Assembly (NCBI GenBank): GCA_029267975.1
Contig: JAJUHH010000102.1
Coordinates: forward strand, 1 to 8,751
Direction: 5' to 3'
DNA from: Clostridiales bacterium
Lineage (GTDB): Bacteria > Bacillota > Clostridia > Lachnospirales > Lachnospiraceae
DNA: 8,751 nt
Both the position numbers and the translations under genes were made by a program. Shown piece after piece: positions 1 to 5,203 of the stretch (within the stretch, counting starts at the first letter, position 1; every line of letters begins with the position of its first letter). A model generated the notes under the pieces. It worked only from the letters and a program-made list of their open reading frames with translations. It did no database searches and had not been told where the DNA came from.

Positions 1-68
1 CTTTAAAAATCCGTTATCATCTTTATATAAATGCACAAATTAAATATACACAATTACTACCTTCTTGA

Positions 69-164
69 ACAGTCATTTATCATTATTTCTTATTAATTAT
101 CTAAATATTGAACAGTATTGACATTAATAATATAACCTACTTATGGCAAATTCTACAGTCATTT
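69..164. repeat. Three ACAGT boxes phased at 43 bp
   Basis: ACAGT occurs at 69-73, 112-116 and 155-159, exactly 43 bp apart each time, about four helical turns. The first two share TTGAACAGT (65-73, 108-116), and the first and third share ACAGTCATTT (69-78, 155-164). Such phasing is compatible with binding by a regulator; ACAGT is also the core half of LytTR-family sites such as the AgrA box, but the rest of that consensus is not convincing. A perfect TTGACA (118-123) lies just after the middle box without a good -10 at 17 bp. Function is unknown and chance similarity in AT-rich DNA is possible. Confidence 0.3.
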
Positions 165-183
165 CATTTTTATACTACTAACG

Positions 184-225
184 GAAGCTAAAATGATAGC
201 CTCCATAAAATATCATTTTTGCTTC
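184..225. repeat. Inverted repeat, 15-bp stem, 12-nt loop
   Basis: The arm at 184-198 pairs with the arm at 211-225 at 14 of 15 positions, leaving a 12-nt loop (199-210). There is no T-run directly after it on either strand, so it is not a standard intrinsic terminator. The loop holds GCCTCC, which on the opposite strand reads as a ribosome-binding-like GGAGGC. It could be an RNA structure in a leader, a weak terminator of a leftward neighbour's transcript, or an operator. Confidence 0.45.
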
Positions 226-280
226 TGCATTTGGTAAAAACAGGTGGATTACTTTTTTGATTTGATTTATAATAATAACA

Positions 281-320
281 AGAATGTATAGCTATCCTAC
301 AGAATTTGTAGCTCTCCTAC
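281..320. promoter_or_regulatory. Tandem 20-bp direct repeat, likely operator
   Basis: Two adjoining 20-bp units, 281-300 and 301-320, match at 17 of 20 positions and share the core TAGCTMTCCTAC (M = A or C). The 20-bp offset, about two helical turns, places both copies on one face of the DNA, as expected for a dimeric or cooperatively binding activator. The second unit contains the dyad GTAG-N5-CTAC (308-320), and CTACA-N5-TGTAG spans the unit junction (297-311). A -10-like TATATT (324-329) follows immediately, so the repeat would overlap the -35 region of a lipoprotein promoter. The binding protein is unknown. Confidence 0.45.
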
Positions 321-323
321 GGA

Positions 324-329
324 TATATT
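324..329 (+). promoter_or_regulatory. Possible -10 box for the lipoprotein gene
   Basis: TATATT lies 28 bp upstream of the ATG at 358 and directly after the tandem repeat. The hexamer 17 bp further upstream, AGAATT (301-306), is a poor -35, which fits an activator-dependent promoter bound at 281-320. An alternative -10, TATAAT at 268-273, lies upstream of the repeat and also has a weak -35. Which one is used cannot be decided by eye. Confidence 0.25.
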
Positions 330-357
330 CAGATTTGCTCATGGAAAGGATGATGAT

Positions 358-810
358 ATGAAAAAGTGCTTAATCGTTCTCGTCTTTACTCTGTTCCTTC
401 TTGGGTGCCGGAGCAAGGAAGTTGATACGGCAACCGATTTGATATCTTATAATATAACCTCTGTTAGCAATATGGATGATTATTCAGACAGTCTGAATGA
501 TTTGCTGTATCGTGATTATGATACGGGTATAAAGCTCTCCTACAATTCAAAGCTTATCATACCAATGCTTGCTTTAGGCTTAAAGGATGAGACTGCAATC
601 ATTTATGCATGGAATTTAAAGAATAGCGAAGTGATTAAATTAGGTGATTACGAACCTGATCGGGATATTACCTTCACTCCTGACTCGGAGGGCGTATATT
701 GCATCCTTGCAGAGCTGAGTAACGGAGAAATCATCGATTTGACTCCGCAGGCAATGATTCAAACTACCTATACAACAGAAAACAGTGGTGGCTTTATACT
801 ATTAAAATAA
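358..810 (+). CDS. Small lipoprotein of unknown function
   Basis: This encodes a 150-residue protein with a lipoprotein signal: positive MKK, a hydrophobic stretch (about residues 4-15) and the lipobox LLGC with the lipidated cysteine at residue 17. It should be processed by signal peptidase II and anchored on the outer face of the cytoplasmic membrane. The mature part is acidic, rich in Asp, Ser and Tyr, and from about residue 55 onward looks like alternating beta strands (for example the strands around AIIYAWNL and EGVYCILAEL), suggesting a small beta-sandwich. I recognise no family. The ATG at 358 has AAAGGA (345-350) seven bases upstream. It stands alone on the plus strand, converges on the glycosidase operon and ends 58 bp before a strong terminator. 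The tandem repeat at 281-320 may control it. The lipoprotein call is solid; the role is unknown. Confidence 0.85.
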   Translation: MKKCLIVLVFTLFLLGCRSKEVDTATDLISYNITSVSNMDDYSDSLNDLLYRDYDTGIKLSYNSKLIIPMLALGLKDETAIIYAWNLKNSEVIKLGDYEPDRDITFTPDSEGVYCILAELSNGEIIDLTPQAMIQTTYTTENSGGFILLK

Positions 811-838
811 ATAAAATCAATCTATCTTCCATGTAATA

Positions 839-928
839 AGGGGCTGTTGCAAAATATAAGTTATGAATGAAGGGAAGGATAACACGCATCCTTCCCTTCC
901 TTTTTTGCTATGTGTTGCAACAGCCCCT
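839..928. mobile_element. 90-bp palindromic IS-end/MITE-like element
   Basis: The ends are perfect 14-bp inverted repeats, AGGGGCTGTTGCAA at 839-852 and its complement at 915-928. A second perfect 12-bp stem with a terminator tail (869-906) is nested inside. GGGGCTGTTGCAA-type ends resemble termini of insertion sequences seen in Firmicutes (from memory, not searched). There is no transposase, so it would be a non-autonomous miniature element or an IS remnant. If the inverted repeat is extended outward with a one-base indel (AATAAGGGG against AATAGGGG), the flanks become CATGT on both sides (830-834 and 932-936), a possible 5-bp target duplication. CATG is itself palindromic, so that is weak. 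Alternatively the whole structure is simply a large two-stem terminator. Confidence 0.45.
869..906 (+). terminator. Rho-independent terminator of the lipoprotein gene
   Basis: A perfect 12-bp stem (869-880 with 888-899) around a 7-nt loop is followed by C and six T residues (901-906) on the plus strand. This is a strong intrinsic terminator for plus-strand transcription from the lipoprotein gene ending at 810. On the minus strand the hairpin is followed by a U-rich but interrupted sequence, so it would work only weakly for the convergent operon. It is nested within the 90-bp palindromic element. Confidence 0.85.
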
Positions 929-1008
929 ATTCATGTCCGATCCTTCAGTGATGATTGCCGGAAGATAAGCTTATGGCAATATAGATTAGGGAGGCAGAAC
1001 TACCTCTT
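929..1008 (-). other. 3' trailer of the minus-strand operon
   Basis: This short gap follows the stop codon of the Gfo/Idh gene. It holds an imperfect dyad, ATTGCC (954-959) and GGCAAT (975-980), around the palindrome ATAAGCTTAT (965-974). No T-run follows on the minus strand, so no clear terminator for the operon is visible here. Confidence 0.3.
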
Positions 1009-1341
1009 CTAGCATTCCGGTATTGTAATCTCTATCTCATGACCCGCTTCTGCAGATTTCATAATTCCATCAATGATTGCCTGATTATAGATGATCTCTG
1101 AGCTTGGCACCGGAGCAGGACTGCCAGTCTTCACTGCATCTAAGAAGGAGCGGATCTTCAGATAGAAGAGGTCCTCTTCCATTTTGATGATGGGGATTAC
1201 CGTCTCTGTCTGCTGGCCGCAAATCTCGTGATACAGAATCATATTGCCGCCAACGCTTCCGTTCCAGCATTCCGTAGAAGGAATTCTAAGGCCACCCTCT
1301 GTTCCCAGGATAATCGTATCTCCCGGTGTATCCATATTCAT
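1009..1341 (-). CDS. Gfo/Idh oxidoreductase, C-terminal fragment
   Basis: This is the out-of-frame downstream piece of the gene at 1009-2162, at most 110 residues from an internal ATG. It holds the end of the Gfo/Idh alpha/beta catalytic domain: MNMDTPGDTIILGTEGGL, a central strand region, and a closing helix with NQAIIDGIMKSAEAG and the typical C-terminal EIEI stretch. There is no ribosome binding site suited to independent translation and no Rossmann domain, so this part alone should be inactive. Confidence 0.5.
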   Translation of the reverse strand: MNMDTPGDTIILGTEGGLRIPSTECWNGSVGGNMILYHEICGQQTETVIPIIKMEEDLFYLKIRSFLDAVKTGSPAPVPSSEIIYNQAIIDGIMKSAEAGHEIEITIPEC

Positions 1342-2162
1342 CGCCCATGCAATACGGAAGTCCAGAACAATATCTCCTTCAAGACGTACAAAGGCTGCGC
1401 AAAATCCTCTACCTGGAATTTCTCTGCATACTCCGGATGATTCGGATAATAATCCGGACGTACCCCAAAGAAGGCTGACTTATATCCGGTCACAGTCAAA
1501 GGCTTAGGATATCCAACCGCATTCAATACCATATCCAGAGAATAGCATCCGATATCCCCAAGAGCGCCGATACCGGCGGTCTCTTCTTCGATAAAGGAAG
1601 TGCCATAAGGGGTGGGAATTCCTCTTCTTCTGCCTCCACCTGTCTGTATGTAGTATACCTTGCCAAGCTTACCGGACTCCACAATTTTCTTGATCATTTT
1701 CATATTTGCATCCAGTCTTGGCTGAAAACCAACTGACAGGATCTTGCCGCTTTCTTTTTCTGCCTTTCTGATGGCTACCGCTTCCTCCAGGGTTACACAC
1801 ATGGGTTTTTCCAGGAGAACATGAACTCCTTTTTGCAGTGCATAGATTGCACATTCTGCATGAGTTCTGTTATAGGTGCATACGCTGACAGCATCCAGAT
1901 GAAGACTTTCATCATCTAACATCTCCTTATGACTGCGGTAGCATTTCACCTTCCTATCATATTTCTGAAAGAAGGCTTCCGCTTTTCCTTCTACCAGATC
2001 TGCACCTGCCACAATCTCAACGTCCGGCATCTTCAGATAGCTGGCCATATGGGCTTCTGCAATCCAGCCTGTTCCGATAATACCCACACGTACCTTCTTT
2101 GATGCGTCAATGACTGTCTCTTCCTTCGTTTCTATATAGCGATTTAAAATATCCTCTGACAT
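1338..2162 (-). CDS. Gfo/Idh oxidoreductase, N-terminal fragment
   Basis: This is the in-frame upstream piece, starting at the ATG at 2162 and ending at a TGA shortly after the frameshift. It keeps the whole nucleotide-binding Rossmann domain and about half of the catalytic domain. Its last 19 or so residues (after VEDFA) are out-of-frame read-through without family resemblance. If translated as is, the product could bind cofactor but would lack part of the catalytic beta-sheet that also forms the oligomer interface in this family. Confidence 0.6.
   Translation of the reverse strand: MSEDILNRYIETKEETVIDASKKVRVGIIGTGWIAEAHMASYLKMPDVEIVAGADLVEGKAEAFFQKYDRKVKCYRSHKEMLDDESLHLDAVSVCTYNRTHAECAIYALQKGVHVLLEKPMCVTLEEAVAIRKAEKESGKILSVGFQPRLDANMKMIKKIVESGKLGKVYYIQTGGGRRRGIPTPYGTSFIEEETAGIGALGDIGCYSLDMVLNAVGYPKPLTVTGYKSAFFGVRPDYYPNHPEYAEKFQVEDFAQPLYVLKEILFWTSVLHGR
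1393..1402 (-). other. Frameshift site in the Gfo/Idh gene
   Basis: On the coding strand the sequence reads GATTTTGCGCAGCCTTTG. Family-like sequence before the site (VEDFA) and after it (AFVRLEGD) can be joined by inserting one base. For example, GCGCAGCC becoming GCGGCAGCC gives Ala-Ala-Phe. The simplest explanation is a one-base deletion in a GC-rich dinucleotide tract, either a real mutation or a base-calling error. Confidence 0.8.
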
Positions 2163-2171
2163 AATGAGCAA

Positions 2172-2179
2172 CCTTCCTT
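2172..2179 (-). promoter_or_regulatory. Ribosome binding site that sets the Gfo/Idh start
   Basis: AAGGAAGG on the minus strand ends nine bases before the ATG at 2162. The TTG at 2171, which would add three residues, touches this site with no spacer and so cannot be the start. The ATG start (MSEDILNR) is therefore preferred. Confidence 0.7.
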
Positions 2180-2217
2180 TTTAAAATGACCTATCCACTT
2201 GTTAAGCTTTATTTTTT

Positions 2218-2300
2218 CAGGTTTTATTTTTAGGTTTTATTTCTTCAGGTTTTATTTCACAAGTTTTGCTTCTTTCCCAAGCTTTGTTTTCTTTCTCAAG
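2218..2300. repeat. Degenerate tandem pyrimidine-rich repeats
   Basis: Units beginning with CAGG, TAGG or CAAG followed by TTTTATTT-like tracts start at about 2218, 2231, 2246, 2260, 2278 and 2297, at intervals of 13-19 bp. The first three units are nearly identical (MAGGTTTTATTT type); the later ones decay to CAAGTTTTGCTT and CAAGCTTTGTTTT. On the transcribed strand this is a purine-rich A/G tract in the 154-bp gap between the phosphoesterase and oxidoreductase genes. It may be slippage-generated, a spacer, or a translation or mRNA-stability element. No function is known. Confidence 0.5.
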
Positions 2301-2316
2301 TCTTACATTCCTACAG

Positions 2317-3294
2317 CTATTCGCCGCCGCCAAAATGCACATATTCGTGATATACATTTTCTACTCCCTGAGCTGTGACACGAAGCACAGTACCGCCGTT
2401 TAAGTAGGGGGTCCAGTAGCAGCCTGCACCGGTTTTCAGACCATAAACCAAGCGCACGCCCTTATAGGTGATCATCCAGTTATTCACATGCTCATGGCCT
2501 GCGATAATATGCTTTGTTGAACCCATTTCCACCACGGTATCAATTACCCTGTCATTGATTGCAGAGCATCCGACGTTTTCAAACTGAAAGCCAACGCTGT
2601 CCTTATAGTCTTCTTTCCAGCAATTCTTAAGCATATAATCCTGTGGGCCGGTCTTTCCCTGCTCAAATTTGCCGTCGTAAGCAGCTTCAAAGGCTTCCTT
2701 ATATGCAAAGATCGGAATATGCAGCATAATGGTTGTGTCATTGCAGCCAAGGCTTTTCAGTTCCTGAACCTGCTTTTTGTACCATTCCACCTGCTCTGGG
2801 ATTAGTAGTGCCCAGGCCTCCTTGGTCTCGCCCTGTTCATTCACATAGGATATCCTGTCATGGGTATCCATCATGATCAGGCCTTCCACCGGCTTACCCG
2901 CTTCCTCAATACAGATCACATAGTTTCCGTTGCCTAGGGCTGCCTCTCCCCTTTCATAGACACAGTACTTATGCTTCAGATATCCCTGGACAACACGTTC
3001 AAGACCTTCCGGTCCATCCTGATTATCATGATTTCCCCATACAGGTGCCCATGGAATTTCAAAGCTGTCCAGCAGGTTGGCAAGCCTTTCATAGGATTCA
3101 TAACAACCTGCCCAGGCAAGATCCCCTGTTACAGTAATCAGATCCGGCTTCACCCTTCTAATCAGTTCCGTTACTGTTTTCACCAGGATTTTACCGTTCT
3201 TATGACCTTCAGCCCACTCCTCGTCACTCAGCTGCGGGTCTGTGAGATTTAAGATAATAAAATCTTTTCCGGTTTCCTTTTTTAATGATATCAT
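2317..3294 (-). CDS. Calcineurin-like metallophosphoesterase
   Basis: This 325-residue protein is complete for a single-domain calcineurin-like phosphoesterase that hydrolyses phosphomonoesters or phosphodiesters at a dinuclear metal centre. All five blocks are visible: D19-P-Q21 (LTDPQ), G57-D58, G87-N-H-D90, H192 in LHIP, and G266-H-E-H269. D19, D58, N88, H192, H267 and H269 are the expected metal ligands and H89 the expected catalytic histidine. The first block has Gln where most members have His (DxH), a variant seen in the Dcr2/purple-acid-phosphatase-29-like group. No signal peptide or membrane segment is present, so it is probably cytoplasmic. AGGGGAGG (3300-3307) sits five bases upstream of the ATG at 3294. 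It lies 100 bp after the GH38 gene. A role in removing phosphate from phosphorylated glycan fragments is inferred from context; the substrate is unknown. Confidence 0.9.
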   Translation of the reverse strand: MISLKKETGKDFIILNLTDPQLSDEEWAEGHKNGKILVKTVTELIRRVKPDLITVTGDLAWAGCYESYERLANLLDSFEIPWAPVWGNHDNQDGPEGLERVVQGYLKHKYCVYERGEAALGNGNYVICIEEAGKPVEGLIMMDTHDRISYVNEQGETKEAWALLIPEQVEWYKKQVQELKSLGCNDTTIMLHIPIFAYKEAFEAAYDGKFEQGKTGPQDYMLKNCWKEDYKDSVGFQFENVGCSAINDRVIDTVVEMGSTKHIIAGHEHVNNWMITYKGVRLVYGLKTGAGCYWTPYLNGGTVLRVTAQGVENVYHEYVHFGGGE

Positions 3295-3394
3295 AAATAC
3301 CTCCCCTATACCGGACCTATGAAAATGCGTCCCTGTGCTATATTTCCTGCTAACCTGTGATTCGATCTCTATGTATTCTATTTCAGAAGCTCAA

Positions 3395-5197
3395 TTACCA
3401 CTCTATGAGATTTACTTCTGTTCCATCCATCTTCATGGTCTTTATCTCATTATGGGCTACAAGAGTTTTTATTGTCTTACCAAATAGTTCGATGGATACC
3501 TCTTCCTCTTCTCCTTCCGTTTCATAGAAACGAACCACGGTATCCTCACCGTCTTCTGCCTGCTTCACAGCAGTGATCACCACATGCTCTCCGTCGCATT
3601 TCAGACAACTCATACTCTCAGGCAGGGAACCCTCATGGAAGGACTCCATCTGAACGCGCAGTTCAAAGTTTAATTCTTCCGCTTTCTTCTCTGCATCCGT
3701 ATTGTTGTTATATGGATAGAGCATATAGAAGCATTCATGGATGCCCTGTTCCATGAACTCGCAGAATTCATCCCGTTCCCCAAAATGGTCTGCATAAATA
3801 GCACTTCTTAACACAGTAAGACGGACTTCCTCTTTGGTTGTATCATACCCATATTTACCATCGTTGGCAATACACAGATTACCTGATGCAATCCAGGAGC
3901 CACAGGGTTCTTCCCCTAACTCATTATCCCTGGTAATGGTGCCAAAGGGGATCTTAGCAATTGTTTGCTTTGCCCCGGCAGGGAATGCCAGCTTCAGACT
4001 TCTGTGCTTCTCATGGAAATCGGCCACTAATCTTACCTTGACACAATCGCTGTCAGGGGTGATGGAATACTCCCTCTGCACAATAGAATTGTTATAATAG
4101 GTCTTCACCTTCAGGGTAGCCCGGACATTTCCCTGCTCAATGACTGTGAATTCCGGTTTTTCAAAGCGTCCCGCATGCTCGCCAAGGTAAACCTTTCCGT
4201 GCGCCCAGGTATCACATTCTGTCTCATCCAGCAGGATTGCGCTGCATTCACCATCAATGATTACCTTCTGCGTCTTTTTGTCAATCATCCGGCAGATATC
4301 TCCTGTAACGGGGCTGAATTCTACCCTGATCCTGCTGTTCTCCAGAGAATGCTCTGTGACAGACAATTCACTTGTAAACTCCTCCTGGCTCTGCTCCTTT
4401 ACAAAGAAGCGGTATACCGCATATCCCATGGGTTCAACCTCTGCCAGGAAGATGGTCTGCGTCTTGTTCAAAGGACCGTTTGTCTGATCGCCGCGCACGA
4501 TCTGGAAGGGAACCTCCCGATCCTGTTCATCCGTCACCTTAGTGGCATTGACATTAATTTGTACCGGCATTCTTACGGTCCAGGCATGTGGATTGAATAC
4601 AATTGCAGGTGTTCCCAGGCTATCTGTTTCCCATATTTTCCATCCACTTAATTTATCGTCTTTATAGGAAGGCAGTTTCTTCCCTCGTAAGGTATTTATA
4701 TTGTGGGCCATTATCTGCATAGCAAAATTAATTTCCTGCTCCGTAATACTCATAATTTCACCATACAGATAGCCGGCATCCTCGTAAGCCTTTTTGATGG
4801 AACAACCGCCCATAATATCATGGAAATGATTAAACATAAGGTTTTTCCATGCTTTGTCCAGCTTCTTCTTAGGATATTTTGCTCCTGTCAGATGCTTTGC
4901 CATGGAACAGAGCTTCTCTGCAGCCAGCAGGTTATTCTCGCATTTTCGATTGTTTCTTTTGATAAAGGTACTAGCACTGTAACAGCCTCTGGCATGATGC
5001 TGTAATTCATCCTTGATAACGGGAAGCTGCTCCTTGTCAAGATTAGCAAAATACTCATCCGGGGTAGAATAAACCATGTCCGGAATGTCCAGATGATGCA
5101 TTGCATCCAGCAACTGAATGCTTGGTCCGCCGCCATGATTGCCCACACCGTAAAATGCCATAAGATCCAGATTCAGTCTCTCTGCCTTTTCCTTCAA
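3395..5197 (-). CDS. GH38 alpha-mannosidase, C-terminal fragment
   Basis: This open frame of up to 600 codons begins right after the TAG. It contains the fourth zinc ligand (H212 of the whole protein), the middle three-helix domain (about residues 240-350 of the whole) and the C-terminal beta-sandwich domains ending in a W before TAA. The first possible start is a TTG at 5197, and the first ATG (5161) begins MAFYGVG inside the catalytic domain. Neither has a well-spaced ribosome binding site, so efficient re-initiation is not supported. Without H11, D13 and D123 this part alone cannot be catalytic. Confidence 0.65.
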   Translation of the reverse strand: MKEKAERLNLDLMAFYGVGNHGGGPSIQLLDAMHHLDIPDMVYSTPDEYFANLDKEQLPVIKDELQHHARGCYSASTFIKRNNRKCENNLLAAEKLCSMAKHLTGAKYPKKKLDKAWKNLMFNHFHDIMGGCSIKKAYEDAGYLYGEIMSITEQEINFAMQIMAHNINTLRGKKLPSYKDDKLSGWKIWETDSLGTPAIVFNPHAWTVRMPVQINVNATKVTDEQDREVPFQIVRGDQTNGPLNKTQTIFLAEVEPMGYAVYRFFVKEQSQEEFTSELSVTEHSLENSRIRVEFSPVTGDICRMIDKKTQKVIIDGECSAILLDETECDTWAHGKVYLGEHAGRFEKPEFTVIEQGNVRATLKVKTYYNNSIVQREYSITPDSDCVKVRLVADFHEKHRSLKLAFPAGAKQTIAKIPFGTITRDNELGEEPCGSWIASGNLCIANDGKYGYDTTKEEVRLTVLRSAIYADHFGERDEFCEFMEQGIHECFYMLYPYNNNTDAEKKAEELNFELRVQMESFHEGSLPESMSCLKCDGEHVVITAVKQAEDGEDTVVRFYETEGEEEEVSIELFGKTIKTLVAHNEIKTMKMDGTEVNLIEW

Positions 5198-5200
5198 TTC

Positions 5201-5203
5201 CTA
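5201..5203 (-). other. Premature in-frame TAG in GH38
   Basis: The coding strand reads AAG TTT TAG GAA TTG AAG, so the codon between Phe189 and Glu191 is TAG. The flanking frames are identical and both sides match the family, so this is a point substitution and not an indel. TAG also ends the phosphoesterase, oxidoreductase and GH106-like genes in this window, which argues against general TAG recoding in this genome. Confidence 0.85.

Larger units (their letters stand above)
1..357. other. AT-rich non-coding region with repeats
   Basis: No supportable gene lies here; the only open frames are peptides of about 12-14 residues without convincing ribosome binding sites. The stretch holds three ACAGT boxes at exact 43-bp spacing (69-159), a 15-bp-stem hairpin (184-225), a tandem 20-bp direct repeat (281-320) and the upstream signals of the lipoprotein gene that starts at 358. 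It may also carry the promoter or terminator of a gene beyond the left edge, but this cannot be judged from the window. Confidence 0.6.
1009..2162 (-). pseudogene. Gfo/Idh/MocA oxidoreductase, frameshifted
   Basis: Read as one gene with one base restored, this encodes about 384 residues, a normal length for an NAD(P)-dependent Gfo/Idh/MocA dehydrogenase acting on sugars, inositols or their derivatives. The N-terminal Rossmann domain shows GTGWIA (residues 30-35, GxGxxA nucleotide-binding motif), acidic D55 after the second strand, and EKP (118-120) with the family's conserved lysine. The catalytic-domain motif is DIGCYSLD (203-210), with Tyr where many members have His. The frame breaks after about residue 255 (near 1393-1402). 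The remainder continues in the next frame with AFVRLEGDIVLDF and ends at a TAG at 1009. Open parts are 1338-2162 and 1009-1341. It is last in the operon, after a repeat-filled 154-bp gap. No signal peptide, so cytoplasmic. Substrate unknown; it may oxidise a sugar released by the upstream glycosidases. Confidence 0.85.

Noticed and set aside
118..146. Sigma-70 promoter with perfect TTGACA at 118-123
   Set aside because: The hexamer at 17-bp spacing (TTATGG) is a poor -10, and TATAAC at 131-136 is far too close; not supportable as a promoter on its own.
193..237. Tiny plus-strand frame of 14 codons (MIASIKYHF...) starting inside the hairpin, with a weak GGAAG upstream
   Set aside because: Too short, starts within an inverted repeat, weak ribosome binding site, no sign of conservation to judge from; the 12-codon frame at 143-181 has no ribosome binding site at all.
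4175..4651. 158-codon open frame on the plus strand
   Set aside because: Lies entirely opposite the GH38 gene; no ribosome binding site and no family-like motifs. It is an antisense shadow of a well-supported gene.
5161..5197. Re-initiation making the GH38 C-terminal fragment a separate, real gene
   Set aside because: The TTG at 5197 touches an AGGA with no spacer and the ATG at 5161 has no good ribosome binding site and sits inside the catalytic domain; family alignment favours one broken gene.
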